Shown here: one piece after another, positions 12,501 through 24,909 of the stretch | Position numbering within the stretch: the stretch's first letter is position 1 | How the letters are laid out: the number at the start of each line of letters is the position of its first letter | Assembly: GCF_003286085.1 (NCBI RefSeq) | Contig: NW_020825359.1 | Coordinates: 781,501 to 845,500 of the forward strand | Direction of reading: 5' to 3' | DNA length: 64,000 bases | Origin: Drosophila persimilis | Taxonomy: Eukaryota > Arthropoda > Insecta > Diptera > Drosophilidae | Program-made: the position numbers and the translations under genes | Notes under the pieces: generated by a model | Seen by the model: only the letters and a program-made list of their open reading frames with translations | Databases searched by the model: none | Told to the model about the DNA's origin: nothing

Positions 12501-15500
12501 ATCTTTAGGGCCAATTAGGCTTGCGTGCCGCTGCAGCAGCAACAACAACAGCTGCCACTCGTTGCTGACCCTGGCACTTGTGGCACTCTTAAGATCGTTA
12601 AACACTATGAATCGCTACGCCACTTGTATTCCGATTACGTTACGGATTTTGATTTATGCATAACAAAGTTAAGCGGCCAATTGGGCTTCCAGATGGATGA
12701 AGATGAAGCCATCAGGTCGCTAAGTGCCGACCATGTCACATGGTTTGTCTGCCCCCCTCCCCCTGACAAACCATTATGGCCAAAGTGTTAACCACGGCTG
12801 ACGCCGCCGTACCAAACATGTGCCGGATATTTGTGTATATGTAGATCAAGCTTGCACAAGACGAGAGCTACAGACACTTAAAGACGACTTGAACAATGAG
12901 AGATGGTCAACAAAATCAAACACGAGAGATCAATCATGCACGTCATTGGGGGAAAGTAATCGCTGGGAAAAAACCATACCTACCCCAACACCCTTTAATA
13001 TCTTAATTAATAATATCTCAATGGTACAGGCCACCGGACGGATCGAAGATTAAGGATAGCAACGATTCTAATTAGAAGGTCGATGCCGAATGGACTGAGT
13101 ATAGGATTTCATGCGTCATAAATGCACATTTTACAATTATGTACCTCTAGCTCAGTGTCGTTTTTACTTTTCACGGAATTGAGGAAGTTTGGTCAAACGG
13201 CTACATCTTAGCCATTTATCCACAGATTTCATAAACGACACCTTAAACGATGCCTTATTAATACAATTGTACAAATAAAAAAACAAATTAAAAAAGAATA
13301 AAATATAAAACCACAAGAACTAAGTTTTATTCGGTTTTTTTATGAGTTTTTAAGGTATTGCATCATGGTGTTATTTATATGAAGAATCAGAATAGTTTCG
13401 GGGAGTAGATCAGACAAGAACCACTTGTGTTTTTTTTTTTTAAGACCAAAGATTAAATAAAGGCATGCATATGAATCGGTGCTTTGATTCAGCTCATCCA
13501 GGTGTCTCGCCCAACCAGATCTGAATGAATTACAAAACGCTGCAGCTGAAGCAGCGTCAGGGGATATCCCGTATGCAAATATAAGATTGCGGTGCCCACG
13601 TAGTGCCCGGCAACAGTTGCCCCACTAAGGGTATTGCTGTGTTGCTGTATTGCTGTATTGGAACTACTAATCCGGCATTTGCATAAATCAATACACTCGT
13701 CTTGGCTAGAACCGGGTGGACAGAATAGACCGGCTGACCATAGAAACAAACGCCATTCAGAGTGCAGTGGCAGCAACAACAAACGCTAATCATCGTCTTG
13801 GCAAATATATTATTGTGTCTCGGACATTCTGCTTTGCTTTTGTGTTCAGCACAGCTTTCGAGTGGGTTCTGAAAAACGACCGGGTGCCGGACGACGGACT
13901 GTATAACCCGAATTACGGGTAATTACGTTGTCGCTGAGCAAATTGAGCAGAGCAGACGAGACGAATGGGGAGATCCGAATATAAAGATACAAATACCAGA
14001 TGCAAGGATGCGATCTCATTATTAAACACCTCATACTGACTCAGCGAGTAAATAATCATTTATATTTAATTGCTGGATAGAGTTCAGAGCTGGAGTGCTT
14101 GGCACAGATCACAGAAGCCCTAGCCATAGATTGGGCATGAAATTACTCATAAATATACATACGAGTATGCAGTATGCCAAATGGATATGGCTATAGCGAT
14201 GTATATCCGCCTTAAATCTTGGCCGTTAATTGGTTTTGTGGCATAATTAGAGTGGTCCAGCAATTAGACGTATCTCGAACTTGCTGTATTATCAATTAAA
14301 AGTATTTCTAATAGTCAGCGACACCTGGCCAACCTTTCTAATTGCTCAACTATGGCTTGGGCTTGAGCTCGGGGTCTGATCGAACATCATTGAGATGAGA
14401 TGACATTCCGTGGACCACAATGGACAACCTATATAAATATAAATGGACCTGCAGCTGCCGTTGCAGCTGATCCTCGGCAGAAGTCTAGTCTTCGATTAGA
14501 GCCGGTGACAGGCAGATGCAAAAATAGCTTTGTCTGGCTGAACTTCTTATTAGACGGGTTTTGGATGATTTGATTTCCCCATCGGGAGAGAGATCGGTGT
14601 ATGGCCTTCGCTTTGATTATTGAAATTAGAAAACACTCGCGGATAAATTATAGAAAAGGGAATGTTAATCAAAACCAGACACAGACAAACTTATGCAACT
14701 GCCTGTGCCCGTTCATTAGCAATTTGAACTTCTCCATTAAATATGTGTATATTGTATTTCTATATTTTAGCATTCCACGCGGATTGTGATCTTCGTGACT
14801 GCCCCCACAACAATATGACCTGCCCCACCCCTTGCTTGGCGAGGGGGCATCAAAAGACGCCCACCTGCAAATTATGAGGGACTTTGGGATCTCGCTTGAT
14901 GTGGGAACACGATTCAGATTCGTTGTCGCTGTCGTTCGACTAAATTGAAATTGAAACTCAAATTAAATGATTGCCAGATTCTTAGCTCAATAAATTCCTA
15001 TTTAAATTGTGCCTTCAACGTTTTGAGATAATGCCAAATTTATACAACACGTTTGAAGAACAAATTGCTCCATCGAAGCGATCGGAAGATTCATTAGCGG
15101 CGAACATCTTCGAGGGGGGTTTCACGTCTCTTCTCGTCTCATTCTATGTCTGATCGATTTCGGTTTCTGATTTTTTGTTTTATTTGCTTCGATACCCGAA
15201 TTGCCGTTTGGCGGCTTTCCTTCCTGTTCGATTGCTTTGTAACGCTCTGATAAGATAGTCAAAACTTCAGAACTCATTACGGTTGGTGGGGCATGGGCGT
15301 GGGCGTGGGCGTGTCACTCAGAGGAGGCATCTCTTCCCGTTGCCATTGCTCATTAGTGATTTGTTGACAGAGCAACCGAGCTGCGTCAATATTGAATACA
15401 CAACTCAAATACAAACTTTTAATGGTTTAAGTTGTAGTGGAAGTGACTTGAGGTTGCCCTGGGGACTGTGGGGTTCCAAGCTATTCACATATCTCTCGTA

Positions 15501-18500
15501 CCCGCACTCGTACTCGCACTCGAATAGTATGCGTATGTATGTGCATAGTATGTAAATACGTCTCGCATAACCAGAAGTCAATTATTGGTTTTTTATTATT
15601 AACGAGGGGTGGAATCTGGACAGACGCCTAATCATTGTTTGCATTTAAGACTCGGCGATCGTTGGTGGTCGCTCGGCCGAATGGTCGGTCGTTGTTGAGC
15701 ATGCGGTGACAAATTCAGTCAATGCTGAAAAGACTTTAGCACTTCAATAGCCATATACTTTGCAAGCAGTTTGAATGTACTTCCTTTAGCTCAACTATTG
15801 TCACCAGGAAATCAAGAAAGCAGCGTGTCTCGACAAAAACGTTCCGAACTTTAAAGTTTTGACACTTGCATTTATGGAATCTCCCCAAAAACAGGGTACA
15901 CAATCCTTTTATGGATATTACTAACATGGATCTGATCTCTGATCCTTTCACATAATCCTCTAAGCTCTTTGATCTCCAAAGAGACCTTTCGCACTCTCTG
16001 TTTCATACATATATTTTTCAGCTTTTTCTTGCTGCGATGCCACGCTAATAACCAAATAGAAGGATCGATCATCACACAAGTTTTCGAATACAATAACACT
16101 TACACTTGGATAAAGATAAGGCTGCTCTTCCTCTTGTTCTGCGATCAATTTGACACTGACACACAAAAAATACTATTCTGTGGAACTCGTGCACCACTCG
16201 ATGGATTTAAATTAATTGCGAACAAACATGCGCGACAGCTAGCAATTGAACGGCAACAGAACGCAGGGCGTCTAATAAGTATTCCAATATCTTTCGATTT
16301 CACAGTTCTTTCAATTAGCCAAATGTAAGATAACGCGGCAGAAAAAACACACACGATGCGATGTGCGATGTGCACATGCACAGCCACCCACAGCAAAGAA
16401 AAATATATGTAAATATTGTACACTTTTCCCTGTGTGGTCGTGATCCCGAGCGAGAAGAACTGTACGGAGTAGTGCTGCAGATCGCTCGGAACGGGATCGT
16501 ATTCGCTTTGTAAATTCTTTTTGGGCACGTCCAATGGGCTGCGTTTTGCAAACACAACTAAAACACGGCTCAGTTTCGCGTGGTTTAAAAAGGAAAACCC
16601 ACCGCCCGAACGCCGAACACAAAAGTCAGGCCCGAAGAAGCCAAACGATCGCTTTGCGATCAAGCAGTAGAGCCGTCAGAGACGCAGTCGCAGCAGCAGC
16701 CGAGAGAGCACGCAGCCGCCTCGTGCGGGCGCCGCTCTTTCTCAATCTCATTGTTATTTCTGCTTAGAGAATCCGAGAATCGAATGCTGCGGTAACCTTT
16801 CTCCGTCCGCGCCTTGTGGCCTGGCCAAAAATAGGATCTCGATCGGCCAGATCGAACAAAGGACTAATTAATACTCAAAAAATCGGGGGGAATATTTTCG
16901 GGCCGTGCCTCCTTTTTCAGGTATGCGCTTGCTCATGGCGGCGCATTTGAACTGCTTTCTTTGGCTGCATCATGCAGGTTCCTGATGCAGCTGACACTGC
17001 TTGTCATCAGTCGATCCGAGCAGTGTCAAAAATGAGCGGCTGCCATCATCCACGGCCCAAGGAAGCAGTTAGTGATCGTAGCACCAAAAGACTCAAAATC
17101 ATCGATTTTTGTATTGTCTTTTCTCTCTAAATTGTGGTAAACAAGCGAATCATCCGCGAGAGCGAAAACCAGTTGGCAGTGAAAACCAGTTGGAAAATCC
17201 ACGCATAATCTCAACCCGAGACTAGTGGGCTTCCCCCTCTACCTCTACCTCTTGTCGCTCTTCGCTCTCCCAAGATCTCATCATGTTGGGTATGGATGAT
17301 GACGATGATGACGGTGACGGCCACAGTGATGGGGATGTGGATGTGGATGATGAGTGGTGTTTGTCTGTGCCTTGTTCTGCTTGATCCCAGGCGAACCGAA
17401 CCAAAAATCAACTGCTCGGACGGATGCTTTCGCAGAATTCATAAAAATCAAGAGGCTTGGGCGAATTTGAGGGCCGAAGCTTTTAATACACTTGCCTAGT
17501 TTTATATCTCTGATATAATTAATTATTTAGCTTCGTTGGCAGATCTTTCCCATGGCAAGAGCATACATAATATGTTTGTTGGAAGATATCTAGGGATGGA
17601 TAAATCCCGGAGATGTAAGCTCAGAAAGAACTAAATATGTGTGTGGACATGTTCATACACTTGATAGACTTTGGACTACCTTTTGAGAGGGTATCACAAG
17701 ATGCAAAATCAAGTTTCCAGTCCAAGTCTGGGAGGTTCTAAGCCTGCAATTGGACGGGGATTTTTTTGTTGTTTTTGTCCGATCTCTGCAGTTGCCACTA
17801 TTATTATCAAAGAAAGTCATGCAGCCAGTCATGTGCGTGTCGTAAATCGGTGCACGCTGATAGAAGGGTGGAGGAGGCACCCCGTTTCCAGCTGACTCAC
17901 GGGTCGCAGCTTCCCCTCGCAACCAGTTTCAGTGGTGGTTTTTTTTCGCCGCTCAGAAGTTGTTGTTTCTGTCCGCCGCAGGTGTTGGTCTTTGGGTATT
18001 TTTTGTTTTTTCCTGCATTTTTTGCTGCTGCTAATTTGCCGAGATGTGGTCTTGGACACCGGCGCGCGTGTGACGTCAGTGGAGAACTGGCCAGCGCTAT
18101 GTGGTATTGGAGCTACTATGGGGAGTGTCAAGTACGAGCTTAGCTGTTGTGGGTGGGTGGGTGCTTGGGCGTCGGTGTTTTGTATCGTTTGTGTTTGCTT
18201 TTGTTTTTTCTTGGATATTCTTTTCAGTTCTTTTCGGTCTTGCTTGAACGCCCGCGTGCTGAGAGTCGCTGCTTTCAAGGCAGCATTCGGTTGGTAGCTC
18301 CAGTTAAGTGTTTTTTGTTTTGTTTTTTTGTTAGAACCGGATCCTTGACTGATGTGGACTCTAAGACAGCGACAGCGACAGCGACGACGACGGTGACACG
18401 AGCACGTGTGCAGTTTTGTGGAATGCCCCACCAGCGCCTGCGGAGGAAGAGCAGTTCCCCGACACTTGACCTCCAGGGATGCGCTTGCGCATGCGCCGCC

Positions 18501-19245
18501 TGGTGCCGTTTGGGTATCTTCCGTTGGAGATCGGTTAGCCGGGCATGCACGGAAAATAAAAACACCTGCAATTATGCATGAATCATGAATAAATTTAATG
18601 GACCCGCACAAACAAAGAGTGCTCTAAAAATACATACATGATACGATATACTCGTATTGAAATCACGAAGTTACAACAATAAATTTTTCATTTCTTTTCT
18701 TGTTGCTGGCAGCCAAAGAACTCGGTTTTTCGCAACATGGCGAAGTGAAGGAGTTGGTCGGCTGATGTATCCACGACCGGTTTTTGTGGTCAAGGAACCG
18801 AATCGGCAAGGTCCAGTACTCAGTACCGCCCCTTCACGGCGTTCCTTCCATTATTTTTTTTTGGTTATTTTTTTTTGGCCAACCGAGTTTTACCTTGGTC
18901 GATTAGCACCAGAAATTTTACGGTCATGTCCAGAACGAACACGCTAATAAATGACTAACAGAAAAGGGACAATGCGGTTAGTGTCCAGTGAACTGAATGT
19001 CTTTAATCTCAACTCCGCTTAATTAAAATCCATTGAACCCAGGCGATCAAAACCGCAATCCACTGAGATGCCTCCACTAATGGCCTTGGAGAGAGGAGTG
19101 CTTCCTAGAAAAAGAAAATTCAATCCAAAATTTATAAATAAACAATAGCTTAAGACCCCATATAGTTATTGTATCTGATTTTGGGAATGCATATCAAATC
19201 CCAATACCTCCCCAAGGTTCCCTTTGGTCCGCATTCTCTGTATGT
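9534..19245. other. Long intergenic or intronic region, no gene identified
   Basis: About 9.7 kb holds no open frame with convincing coding character; the longer ones are low-complexity or antisense accidents. The first exon and promoter of the transporter gene (minus strand) must lie here or beyond but could not be placed. A GC-rich, CAG-rich stretch at about 16,560-16,760 looks like a 5' leader in composition, but no core promoter motif fixes a start site. Confidence 0.5.
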
Positions 19246-19318
19246 GCCGAAATAGCTCAGTTGGGAGAGCGTTAGACTGAAGATCTAAAGGTCCCCGGTT
19301 CAATCCCGGGTTTCGGCA
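19246..19318 (+). tRNA. tRNA:Phe-GAA: tRNA-Phe (anticodon GAA)
   Basis: This is a 73-nt cloverleaf. The acceptor stem GCCGAAA pairs with TTTCGGC, followed by discriminator A. The anticodon stem TTAGA/TCTAA encloses the loop CTGAAGA, with GAA at 19279-19281. The T arm is CCCGG TTCAATC CCGGG, which also serves as the B box. There is no intron. It is an intact gene on the plus strand, upstream of and pointing toward RpL17, which is on the other strand. Confidence 0.98.
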
Positions 19319-19328
19319 TTCAAAACAC

Positions 19329-19334
19329 TTTTTT
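19329..19334 (+). terminator. RNA polymerase III terminator of the tRNA-Phe gene
   Basis: A run of six T residues lies 10 bp after the tRNA 3' end, the usual pol III stop signal. Confidence 0.9.
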
Positions 19335-20038
19335 GGTTCGCTTTCATACAGCAGCTCAATATTCATCTTGCTTTCCTAGACCATCATTTACGTAAGTCGC
19401 GCATATATGAGGTTTTGCTGTTAACTAAATGATTTTCAAGTTTTTGGTTCAAGCCCGCAAAGAGCTTTTATAAGCTTTCTTTGGTGGCGCCATCTCCAAA
19501 ACAGTGCTGCCAGACTGTACGAAATCGAAGCGTCACGCAGAGCTGATATCACTGCATCAAATTCAAATTTCAAGACATGTGGTCCATTTATTGAAGAGAA
19601 ATAAATTTCGTACTGTCGTATTTCCACTAGATATCAAGCACAATCAGTAGCCATCTCCTCAAACCTTTAGGAGCAGCAAAATTCTTAACCTTAGCAGAAA
19701 AGATAAACGCTAAGCAGTCATCTGAGGATCCCCTACATCTCGAGTCCAAGTCATGTAGTACAAAAATGTTTACTTTATTGCGTTAGCACGCTCTCCTAGC
19801 CTAGAACAAATAAAGTGTTGAGGTAAAAGCCAAACGCATCACATTTCAAAGTTAGCAAGTCAACCGCTTGCCTTGTATTATCTATCATCCTTAACGCACC
19901 GGCGGCCACATCCTCAACAACATTAATATACACACACGGTCGCACATTTAACTTTCATTAAGTTATATTAATAAAAAAAAAAGGATGAAATTGTTTTCAA
20001 TTGTTGACACCGGCTTGGGCGGCTAGCCCAGAACACAT
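19335..20038. other. Spacer between tRNA-Phe and RpL17
   Basis: About 700 bp of AT-rich DNA. No open frame or RNA structure was recognised. Confidence 0.6.
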
Positions 20039-20039
20039 T

Positions 20040-21410
20040 TTATTCAGAACGCAACATCTTCTCCTTCTGGCGCTGCAGCTTCTTCTTGGAGAGCTTCTTC
20101 TTAGCGGGCTCATCATCGACGGCCTTTGAGACGACCTCCTCCTTCTCGGTAAGAATGACCTCAACGTGGCACGGCGATGACATGTAGGGATTGATGCGAC
20201 CATGGGCACGGTATGTGCGGCGACGCAGGCACTGGGCGCGGTTCACCTGGATGTGGTGGACAACCATGCGATCGGCATCGAGTCCCTTGCAGTCAGCATT
20301 GGCCTCAGCGTTGCGCAGCAACTGCAGCAGGAATTCCGCCGACTTCTTGGGCCAGCGACCCTGTGTGGTCTTCCACTGCTTGGCCTGGGCGCAACGTCCA
20401 ACGCCGCCATTGAAGCGACGGAAGGGCACACACTCCTTCTGGTCGATCACAGCCTTCAGGAAACGCTGGGCACGACGAAGGGGCATGCGCTTGATGGCCT
20501 GAGCAGTCTCATGTGTATTCTGTGGACAAAAATTGCGGCATTAGTAATATTAAAAACACTTTAAAGGCTAAAGGCTAGCATTGAGTCACATTCTTCCAGC
20601 CAAGTGAAGATTTGTGCCAGAGTTCAGGTAGAGACGCGAGCATTGAGAGCCAGCACGCCGCTGTTTTAGCAATGGTTGGATTTTACTTTGGGCACAACTA
20701 TTTTGATGGTCGCATGTGAGGCAACCACTGTATGTAGTTGTTGTGCCCGCCAGGGGAGTAACAGAATTCGTGTCAGAATAACAGGCTAAAGGTCATATCC
20801 TTCCGAAAAGATGGGAGCAGAGTAACAAAAGAGCTCCACAGAAGACAAGGCCCCAGGTGCTGCTCATTCACATTCTTTCAGTCAAGTGAGGATTTGTGCC
20901 AGAGTTCAGGTAGAGACGCGAGCATTGAGAGCCAGCACGCCGCTGTTTTAGCAATGGTTGGATTTCACTTTGGGCACAACTATTTTGATGGTAGCATGTG
21001 AGGCAACCACTGTATGTAGTCGTTGTGCCCGCCAGGGAAGTAACATAAGAGGATTTAGACTCATTTACAGGCCTAACAGTCAGTAAATAGTCGTCAGCGT
21101 ACTGAGGATTTCTAGAGATGTAGACAAGGTTTTAGAAGAGCGCGTCATGGATGGAGACTGCACTCAGCTGATGAACTTGTCCAGCAGATTACTCTAGCAA
21201 CAATGCAAAAGCGAGATGCTGCTGGCGGGCAGGCATTCACTGATTTTAGTTGCATATATACATAACCACACTTCCGTTTCTCAACAATAACAACAACTAG
21301 GCAAGAGCGGCGTCTAGGGGCATGCTCACCTTGAAATGCACACGTAGATTGGGTCCGCGCGCCTTGCACGACTTGGTGACGTTGTCTGACTCACGGGAGT
21401 AGCGGCCCAT
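20040..21410 (-). CDS. RpL17: 60S ribosomal protein L17 (uL22)
   Basis: The coding exons are 21410-21330 (27 codons) and 20519-20040 (159 codons plus stop), giving 186 residues, the length expected for the fly protein. The start is [20 protein letters not shown] and the C-terminus is lysine-rich, ending KEKMLRSE. uL22 lines the ribosomal exit tunnel. The 0.8-kb intron (20520-21329; donor GTGAGC, acceptor TCCACAG) holds two H/ACA-type snoRNA copies. A second, 5' UTR intron runs 21675-21421, joining a 30-nt leader exon (21705-21676) to the coding exon at 21420. The stop codon overlaps an AATAAA poly(A) signal (20039-20044). The gene is complete with no odd residues. Confidence 0.97.
20610..20750 (-). 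ncRNA. Intronic H/ACA-type snoRNA, copy A, in RpL17
   Basis: In the sense of the RpL17 intron the RNA has a 5' hairpin closed by GGGCACAAC / GTTGTGCCC. This is followed by an AAAGTAAAA hinge that fits the H box ANANNA, a second stem-loop, and ACA three bases from the end (complement of TGT at 20613-20615). Total length is about 141 nt, typical for the class. The RNA would be released from the spliced intron and guide pseudouridylation. The target was not worked out, so no name is given. Confidence 0.75.
20892..21031 (-). ncRNA. Intronic H/ACA-type snoRNA, copy B, in RpL17
   Basis: Copy B is almost identical to copy A over its whole length (differences include GTCGCATG/GTAGCATG and GTAGTTGTTG/GTAGTCGTTG). 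It keeps the hinge and the 3' ACA (20895-20897), and copy A starts 282 bp downstream of it in transcript order. The duplicated unit extends a little past the RNA, so this is a recent tandem duplication within the intron. Confidence 0.75.
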
Positions 21411-21675
21411 TGTTCAATATCTGCAATATATAGCAAATACCAACATTAGTTAAGACACAAACACTTCAACCAACAAAAAAATTTGTAATGCACAGAACAA
21501 AAATAAAACAAGTTTCGCCAGCGAATTTTCGGCCAATGCAATTGAGTATTATGTGAAATTGTATCCGCAATGAGTAGCGCCATTCATTCGCTTGCCAATT
21601 CTGCGCCTTTTACAAAACAAACTATTTACATGCCGGCGATGTTTATAAATTTAATCAAGCCACGAAAAATAGTAC

Positions 21676-21730
21676 CTCCTTGGTTGGTGAACGAAACCGG
21701 AAAAGAACTTTTGTCGCGGGTTTATCGATA
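21676..21730 (-). promoter_or_regulatory. RpL17 core promoter: DRE plus TCT initiator and 30-nt leader exon
   Basis: Reading the minus strand, TATCGATA (21730-21723, the DREF site) lies 18 bp upstream of TTCTTTTCC, a TCT-type initiator of the kind used by ribosomal protein genes. The predicted first base is C at 21705. A 30-nt leader follows and ends at 21676 with donor G|GTACT. The assignment rests on motif order and spacing; no transcript was available. Confidence 0.75.
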
Positions 21731-22480
21731 AGATATACGGTCCGACCCTCAGAAATATACCGAAACATACCGTCCAATTTTAAAAATATACCATAAAAAT
21801 ACTGACGAATTCAAGTTCCATTGTACATATTCCTCGTTTTTGATCTTCCGTTTAATAATGCTGGCTAACTAAAACCCTTAGTTCTGCCCACATCATTTTA
21901 GGCCGTTGACGAATAAATTTATTTCAAGATTGGCTAGTTTTTAGTCCTTGGTTGGTGAACGAAACCGGAAAAGAACTTTTGTCGCGGGTTTATCGATAAG
22001 ATATACGGTCCGACCCTCAGAAATATACCGAAACATACCGTCCAATTTTAAAAATATACCATAAAAATACTGACGAATTCAAGTTCCATTGTACATATTC
22101 CTCGTTTTTGATCTTCCGTTTAATAATGCTGGCTAACTAAAACCCTTAGTTCTGCCCACATCATTTTAGGCCGTTGACGAATAAATTTATTTCAAGATTG
22201 GCTAGTTTGTAGTCCTTGGTTGGTGAACAAAACCGGAAAAGAACTTTTGTCGCGGGTTTATCGATAAGATATACGGTCCGACCCTCGCAAATATACCGAA
22301 ACATACCGTCTCATTTAGAAAATATACCGTAAATATACTGACGAAGTCAAGTTCTGTTATGCATATTCCTCGTTTTTGATATTCCGTCGAATATTACCAG
22401 CTAAATAGAATATTTAGCAGTGCCCACATAATTTTAGAACAAAGATGAATACATTTTCTACACAATTGGTTAGTTTTTAG
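21677..22480 (-). repeat. Three 268-bp tandem units, each containing the RpL17 promoter and leader exon
   Basis: The units start at 21677, 21945 and 22213, exactly 268 bp apart. Units 1 and 2 are nearly identical; unit 3 has diverged more, chiefly in the half far from the gene, but keeps DRE (22259-22266) and TCT motifs. Unit 2 has its DRE at 21991-21998. Only unit 1 abuts a splice donor, because the unit boundary falls one base from the leader exon's 3' end. Confidence 0.92.
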
Positions 22481-23230
22481 TCCTTGCTTTTATTGTATTT
22501 TGGCTAAAACAAGGTTTGAACAAAATAGTTCAACCAAAAATCAGTCGCAATGTTGCTGGTATTTGAAGACATGATGCGTGTATAGGCCTTTGTACACCCT
22601 ATTTCGGTAATTTTATATGAAGATCAAGCGAAATTTATTAAGACCTTTTCTCAAATTGATATTCTTTAGACATATTCAAGTACATTATTAGTATCCTGTG
22701 TATATTTATGTCGATCCTGATACCTACGGAGCCTTGGAAGACAAACATATTCACAATTCTATAACATTCATTTGCCCCAGGGTATGTGTGCATGGAATTA
22801 GCAACATGTTTGTGACTCATTGTTGCAAAAGCAAAACTGCGGCGAATCGGGTATTGCCTATATTTCAAGCTATATAGATTTGCCCACTTGGCTTTATCCC
22901 ATAGATAAATGTATTTTCTACAAGATTGCTTCTTTTAATTACCTTTATGTATGTTATTTTGACCAAAAAACGGTTTTCAAGTAAATGTTGCCGCAACTTT
23001 TGTGTATGGAATGAGACTCATTGTACTAAAGCGAACTGGGGCGAACTGCGGCGAACTGCGGCGAATTCAAATTTCTCATATTCTTTGTTCCGTTGAATAA
23101 TACTATCTATATGGAAGATTTAGCCATGCTAAGAAATATGGGTTTTTCGTATTGACATGTTTTTGGGCTAAGCCTCGGTTGAAAATTTACAACTGCGGTC
23201 AACAGATTTTTACGGATGAATTTATTGCCT
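22481..23230 (-). repeat. Rest of the RpL17-linked repeat block (same family as the su(s)-linked block)
   Basis: Beyond the triplication, the minus strand continues with sequence homologous to 59,870-60,700: CAAATACCAGCAACATTGCG versus CAAATACCGGCAGCACTGCG, AAACCTTGTTTTAG with AAAAGCAAG, GTAGAAAATGTATTCATC, and GTTATAGAATTGTGAA versus ATTATAGAATTGCGGA. A TAGAAAATACATTTATC block near 22,900 repeats the same module. A short GCGAACTGCG tandem lies at about 23,031-23,066. No open reading frame is present. Confidence 0.75.
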
Positions 23231-24608
23231 GTTGACCGCAACTTTTAATTTAAATTTAAACTGACCGGGCAAGTTATCGCCGCAAGACAGCTGTTCCCGT
23301 CTATATCGATGCGAATATCGAATTATGAACCACAGCGCACATAGGGGTGGGAATTTTCCGATAGGCACGCAGCTGGTCGTGGGCGTTTCATAGTAGCGAG
23401 CGCTTCGCAGCGAGCATGCCTTCATACGCGCCCTTTCCGTTGGAGTTTGAAAAACGATTTGTGCTGCCAGCGGCCTGGGAGATAGAACTCTCGCTGGTTT
23501 ATTTCCTTCCGCAGGCCAGCCATGGAATGTTGCTAGTATGTTTTGCGCGCATTCACTTGCATAAATTGCTTACGAGTGTCCACTTGGTTGGGCCATCAAA
23601 AACGTTATTCATTTAAACTGATTTCATTGTAGCGCACTCGTTTAGTTGCTTCCCCACATTTTCTTTATTACAATTCAGTCGTTTTGATCTCCCCGTACTT
23701 ATACTTACAATGCAAATTAATTGAATTATTTCAATTTACTAGCCAGCATTCACTTCATATGATTTTATATTACTTTCCCTTCATTTTTGTTCTTTTCTTT
23801 TCTTTTCTTTGTGGTTCGCCGTTTTCGACTGCCGCTCAAATGATTATCATACACAAGCGACCCCAACAACTGACTGAGAGAATCCAGACAAGCCAGACCC
23901 ATAAACATACAAATGATGCCCACATTTCCCCTATTTCGAACTGAATCATTCAGATACAGCCTCAAATCCAGTACCAGTACCAGATCCACTCCCATTCCCA
24001 TTCCCGGACCTCTGATTCGTTAGTGAATACATATAGTACGCTTGATATCAAGCATCATCTATTGAAGATCCCTGTACTTGATCAAATTCACAAAAATTCA
24101 GCAACATCAACGAAGAGCACTTGAGCAGAATAATGCAGTAAATGCTGTGGCTACCATAAATTTGAGCAAAGTTCTGGTATTGTTTTTGATGGTTCCGAGC
24201 TCTTGAGCTTGAGTCCAAGCTGGTCATGTCAAGTCGGCATCGGCATAGGGATCGGCTTCGGCTTCGGCTTCGACCGAGCACCCATACACACAACCTACCA
24301 CCCACCCACCCATCCATAAAGCCACCAGAAACCACCTAACGTCGCCAACTGAGACAAATCTAATTTACATGATCGCTCGCATTATCGTCCATTGTATTAT
24401 AATCATCTGCGACGACGTCGACATCGACCTCTGCTGCCGTCCCCAGAGCATTGTTGTAGTCGTTTTTTTGATGTTATTGTTGTTGTTGCTGGCGGTGGGG
24501 CGAGTTCAGTGGTTGGCGCTTCCTAAGTGGATGACACTCAAGCTCATTGAGCGCTCCATTGTAGGGGGATGGCATGGGATTGGATGAGATGGGAATGAGA
24601 ATGGGTAT

Positions 24609-24623
24609 GGGGGGGGGGGGGGG
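24609..24623 (+). repeat. Poly-G tract of 15 G
   Basis: Fifteen uninterrupted G, then T and GGG. It is unusual in a fly genome and could be length-uncertain in any assembly. Confidence 0.85.
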
Positions 24624-24909
24624 TGGGCCTAAGGGATGTTGCAGGGGCCAGAGATGAGGCAGTGAGCGTGAGCTGGCAACGCTACTCTGCTCTGCCTCAG
24701 TCACAGCCACAGCCACAGCCACAGCCTCTGTGCTGCACCTAGCCAGGCTGTGGCAGCAGAAGCATAGTACAACTACAACTACAACTACAACAACAACAAC
24801 AACATCAGCAACAGCAACAGCACGAGTAATAACAATAGCAGCAAAGGCAGCACGGAGAGCTCGCACAGAGAACCAAACAATGCGAAATATCTGAATTTCG
24901 TTCGTTCTC

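Noticed and set aside
16145..16663. 172-codon minus-strand frame
   Set aside because: No recognised domain, low support for coding bias, and overlapping open frames on both strands.
17829..18611. 260-codon minus-strand open frame
   Set aside because: Composition is Lys/Thr/Gln and Arg-rich from simple repeats (GACAGC, TTTTG). No domain, no start context, and several competing frames on both strands.
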